This document shows positions 59,741 through 64,000 of a stretch of DNA of 64,000 nt, one piece after another; position 1 is the first letter of the stretch, and every line of letters begins with the position of its first letter. Under the pieces are notes generated by a model. That model was not told the DNA's origin. It searched no databases and worked only from the letters and a program-made list of their open reading frames with translations. The position numbers and the translations under genes were made by a program. The stretch is taken from assembly GCA_037074705.1 (NCBI GenBank), contig CM073595.1:49099639-49163638 (forward strand). Reading direction: 5' to 3'. This DNA comes from Zhengitettix transpicula (lineage: Eukaryota > Arthropoda > Insecta > Orthoptera > Tetrigidae).

Positions 59741-62700
59741 TTACCCTATACATAGCCTATCTATACCTTAAAAAAATATCTCATGATGGTAAGGAGTAAC
59801 TCGATGAAAGAATTGTTAATTAATGTTTCACAACACGCGGATCTTGAGATGTAGTTTTCTGGAGTCAATTTTTTCAATAATGGGCTTACCGGCGAATTCT
59901 GATTTACCAAACAGCTGTCGCTTTATAATATGTAGGTATGGAAGTAAAGATGTCTGGAATGAAGGTCATATGCTGAAGATCTAAAGACGATGGCAAATGC
60001 GCCACAAATTTGAGAGCGAAACGAACATAACTTGCATGTGATTTGAATTGACATGACTCGAATTATAACAAATACATCTTTAATCCATTGTACTATAGTT
60101 ACAGGAGTGCTACTTTACTTGGATAGTAGTTGAAGGTCATGGCTAATGAATTAGCAATTCAAAAAGACTACAGCAGCCTGAAACAGAAGTGGACCTTAAT
60201 ATTTTTCCTGACTTAATATTTGAATATTTCGTACCATTGACTGCGGCAAACATTGGTATATGATTTCGTTTACGATTGACATGAAAATCTGTAGGTGATC
60301 TGTAGAAACCGAAATAATATTTCTTTCATTTCATCGTCGTTTCTGGGCTAAATGGAATGCTAAACTTAGACGAATATGACATCTATTGGCATATTGGAAG
60401 TATATTGTAATTGTTATTTATGATAGACGTTGTTTCCAAGAAATTATTTTTGATAGTTGCCAAATATAGTCTGTGAACCAGACACATCACATTTCAGGTC
60501 ATGCTTTAGCTTTAAAGCACTCCAGGGACTTCTGGACTGAACTAGATAGGTCCACGTCTGCAAGGGTTTCTACTCCATCACTCGTGATCTTTGCCGACTC
60601 AATTCACGAGAGTTAAGAAATATTGGTTTACCACTGTCCGGAAGATCAGATTACGACTTTTTAAAATCATGATCAATTTGAAAATTTTGAGATAGTCAAG
60701 TAACATATCGTAAAAATATAAATAAGTGATTGGAGCCAATATTAGAGGAAGTACTCCACCCATATTAAATTTACGCTCAATTTGAACACACATTCGAGAA
60801 TAAAGAATTTGTATTTCAGTAATTGTTACGTAATAATTTATAATAAACTCATGTCACACGTCCCCCATTTTCATTTTCTAATATGAAAGCACGATCTCTG
60901 TTATGGCTACAAAACTGAAAGTTCTCTTACCGGGTAATTTTACACTTTTAGAACGATAAATTCATAATTTCATACTGCAACACCTGCCACTTTCTACTCT
61001 TATTGTTTTCCAAAAATTTGGCCATCGTCAAATAATATTACTTTCTAAATGAAACAATGCAACATCCAGTAAATTACGTCTCATATGTATGTGTATATTT
61101 TACAATCTACTAAACGCCAATTAGCATATACTGACGACTCCCGGTAATTAATTAAATGCAAATAAATATTTTTACCTAAAGAGGAAAGTGTAATTTATAT
61201 CTTGGAACTTGATTTATTTTTGCGAGTAGACTTACTTTACTTATTTATTTCTATAAATTTTTCCTATCACTTCACTTGAGTAACACAGTTTTTCACAAAT
61301 GTACAGAAATTAATTTACTTTCAGGTACTTGAAAATTGTTTACTTCCTTTATTTTTCTCTTTGTAAGAGATAACTTAACCAATGCCTACGTAACCCGAAT
61401 TTTGGAAATATAATGAGTTGGCCCCTTACTTAAAAAAATTGATGATTAACAGCTCTTCCCTTCTTTCCTTTAATGCATCCTACCCATATTTTTTTTTCGT
61501 TGTCATTCCCGATTCCCTCTAAAAATTATTATTATTCCCGCTCTCTCTCTCCCCCTAAAACGTCATTGAGTGGACGAAACACTGAAAAGAAATATGTAAA
61601 TTATTTCCAGATCATTTTGAACTAAAAACCGACAAAACGTATGCAATAATAGCGCGTAAAGAAATATTAATTGCATACGAAATTCAATCGTATCCACTGC
61701 GGCCATGCAAAGCTCTTCGTAATTAATATAATTTACAAGACATGCATCTCAAAGAACAAAACTGAATTACAAATTTGCTGTTTCCTAACGTACGACATTA
61801 ATTACTCAATAGAATAATGTACAATAATTGTCAACTTAGTTTGATCTCATAATTGATCTACACAACATAAGAATAGTTTCCGGTAGGCATTATCTGTTTC
61901 CCAACGTATTTGTGGCTGTCCCCATTGGGATATTAAAACTATAAATACCGTTCTTGATCAATATGTTAAAGAAAACTAATTAGACATATGTACCTCAGTT
62001 AGGTACATTTAGAGTTGTAGAAATTGGGAGGACTATAATGCATTACTACTGTGATAAAATCAATTCTAAATTAGATGCAAAAGAATGAAAAAATAATAAA
62101 AATAAATGGGTTCCTTTATTCATAAAATAAAATAAAAATGTGGTGGGATGAAATAGCTTAAAGATGAAAAAGTAATAGAAGATATATAAAAATGTGGTTA
62201 CAACTATTAAAATTACTAAGTAATTTTTCTGTCTATATAGGGAAAGGAGACGAACGGCTTTCAAGGAAGATCAGTTTTATGAAAGAGCTGGAGAAACAAT
62301 ATTATTGCGTAATTATTAAATCAAAATGTCACCATTCTGTTAGAGGAGAACACTGATCACTATCCTTAATAGAACGTGTTATTTTACAATGTAATACTAA
62401 AAAATCAATAAAATATTCTGAGGGACAGGCTACAAGAGGGTCATCCACGTGGAGGCAGTGGCACTTAATTGTTACATTTTTACTTCACAATTTCAACAGT
62501 GACTAAACGTTCCACGTTAGATTGTTCGGATATTCGAGCATCTGGATGATGATTATGGGTTAATATATATATGGATATAATGAACATGAACGGAAAGGAG
62601 ATTTTAAATATAAGATCAATGTGTCCAATGATTTGAATAGGAAAGAAAACTTTTCGTCTTCTCGAATCAGAGCTTTGGGAAAACTCCAAAATCCTTGACT

Positions 62701-62955
62701 GCAAAGTTTGTCGGAATCGAGTAGAGCGCTTCAGAATTTTTTTTAGATATGTATTGGGGAACTGTTGTTTAGATCGACGTGAAACTGAGACAGGTAAAAT
62801 TATTGAACACTATTTCATCTTTTCGTAAGTCGGGACAGCGGACGCAGAAGTACAAGTATTTAACTTGCGATCTGGGAGACGGTTCGAACTCAATTGCAAT
62901 TAGTCTGAGAGGGAAAAAAAGTTGATAATAGCAGAGGAACGGGAGGCATATTTAC
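59741..62955. other. AT-rich stretch, no gene
   Basis: Contains the second copy (60532-60569) of the diverged repeat. A pyrimidine-rich patch at 61490-61560 includes CTCTCTCTCTCCCCC. Frames of 64-74 codons are unrecognised. Confidence 0.45.
60532..60569. repeat. diverged dispersed repeat, copy 2
   Basis: CTGGACTGAACTA...AAGGGTTT, the partner of 58924-58961. Confidence 0.5.
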
Positions 62956-63760
62956 ATACTCAGAACGTATCCGCCTTTGTTGAGTCTTGGTAGGAATATG
63001 ACAGAGTTGAGAACCTGCTCAGCCAAAGCGGCTGGCACATTTCCCGCGCCACCAACTAAATCCATCAAGAGGGACATTCTAATTCCGGCAAATGAACACA
63101 TGCGCCGTCTCTCTATCTGTCTTGCCTTATTCTCGGCAGACACTCCTTGCAATTCAAACAGCGGAGGAAGCGCAATTTAGAACCTTCTCTCTCCGCTTGT
63201 CTCGCTCTCCGCTGGGAGGAGCTGACAAATTCTGCTTTTCCTCAATACCTGGAAATTAAACGGGGCCCCGGGCGCGGCCCAAATTAAGGAACGGCCCGAA
63301 GAAACCTCCATCCGGCGAAGGAAATAGGATTTTTGCGTCCCCGGAGGGAGAAAGTTGTTGACTGAAGAGGCGGGGAACTCGAGGGCGTTCCCGCTCCCAC
63401 GTCTGCAGATGCAAATCACATCAAAGCTCCTTCGCCTTAAAACAAGCATCTTTGACAGACATTAATGAGCTTCCGCGCTGAGTTACGGCACAATTAATGC
63501 AATATATTGCTTATTCCGAGCAGCTGTAACGCGCAGCACGTGTCAGGGTTCTAGGTGGAGCAATATTCCTAATTCAATACGCCTCGCTTTGCAGACAACG
63601 GCAGCTCCCGGGATAAAAAAACTCTTCCCCGTCTGGAGACAATGCCTTGCGCAGGCATTAGACAGCAGAATTTGTCAGGCACGTCTTGGGCTGGGACCTG
63701 AGATTCAAGCCTTAGCCCACAATGCATCTCACACCAATCCTCACTCAAGGGGGAAACGAT
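62956..63760. promoter_or_regulatory. GC-richer island with POU, homeodomain and E-box words
   Basis: The strongest candidate regulatory block. It has the octamer ATGCAAAT (63409-63416) next to ATCAAAG (63420-63426, TCF/LEF-like), TGACAG (63453-63458), ATTAATGA (63461-63468), CAATTAATG (63491-63499), CAGCTG (63521-63526) and CACGTG (63537-63542), all within 135 bp. Frames of 66-90 codons on both strands overlap and are unrecognised. Words of this size are individually common; the clustering in a GC-richer island is what is notable. Function is inferred. Confidence 0.35.
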
Positions 63761-64000
63761 GTCTTCGATTTATTCATACCTTTTACATTTGTGAATTCCA
63801 TTATTTCTCTACTGCGGAAATAGAAAACAGAAAAAAATTAATGTATATAAATATATAGATGAATAATACGTACATGAATAAAACTAACACTAAAAATGCA
63901 TATGTGAGAAAGTATAGCATGCATAAAGAAGAAAATTCATAGCTCAGAATACAGAAAGGTCAATTATACAAATGAGAAAATAATGAAAATTAAAAAAAAA
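63761..64000. other. AT-rich end of window
   Basis: Nothing recognised. Confidence 0.5.

Noticed and set aside
1..64000. CRISPR arrays, bacterial operons, rRNA genes, telomeric TTAGG repeats, mitochondrial insertions
   Set aside because: Looked for on both strands by eye; none seen. The repeats present are microsatellites, inverted repeats and transposon remnants.

Overview
This is an AT-rich, non-coding-looking eukaryotic window, most likely from a large arthropod (probably insect) genome. No open frame exceeds about 119 codons on either strand. None of the longer frames shows a recognisable protein family, except two short reverse-transcriptase remnants. Bacterial gene density, operons, ribosome binding sites and CRISPR arrays are all absent. 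The insect assignment is an inference from the repeat content: jockey/CR1-like LINE tails, a gypsy-type tRNA-Lys primer-binding site and abundant (TA)n arrays. I cannot name the species.

Layout. 1-5.6 kb is AT-rich with two GC-richer islands (1-420, 3990-4430) and a possible splice acceptor at 2865. 5.62-7.5 kb holds a (TA)n array directly followed by an LTR-like segment with a primer-binding site at 6728-6742. 7.5-19.4 kb is AT-rich sequence broken by short GC-richer islands. 19.44-20.07 kb is a tandemly structured repeat with a G-rich motif every 120-160 bp. 22.37-23.06 kb is a decayed LINE 3' end, and part of the same LINE recurs at 24.33-24.52 kb between two (TA)n arrays. 27.09-28.54 kb is a composite of (TA)n arrays, an LTR fragment matching the one at 6 kb, a long-range inverted repeat and a 170 bp direct repeat. 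29.3-30.2 kb has a 55 bp direct duplication and a second, minus-strand LINE tail. 36.43-36.76 kb is a near-perfect foldback element and 38.0-38.16 kb a nested inverted repeat. 38.2-64 kb is mostly AT-rich, with GC-richer islands at about 42.4-43.25, 43.6-44.17, 48.8-49.3, 55.4-55.74, 57.9-58.4, 59.3-59.74 and 62.96-63.76 kb.

The GC-richer islands lie in AT-rich sequence, lack long open frames and carry homeodomain, POU, GATA and E-box-like words. This is compatible with an intron or gene desert holding cis-regulatory elements, but the sequence alone cannot prove it. There is no set of genes here that works together. The most notable content is the repeat architecture: palindromic elements, and transposon fragments abutting (TA)n microsatellites. 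I found no convincing new biological system.
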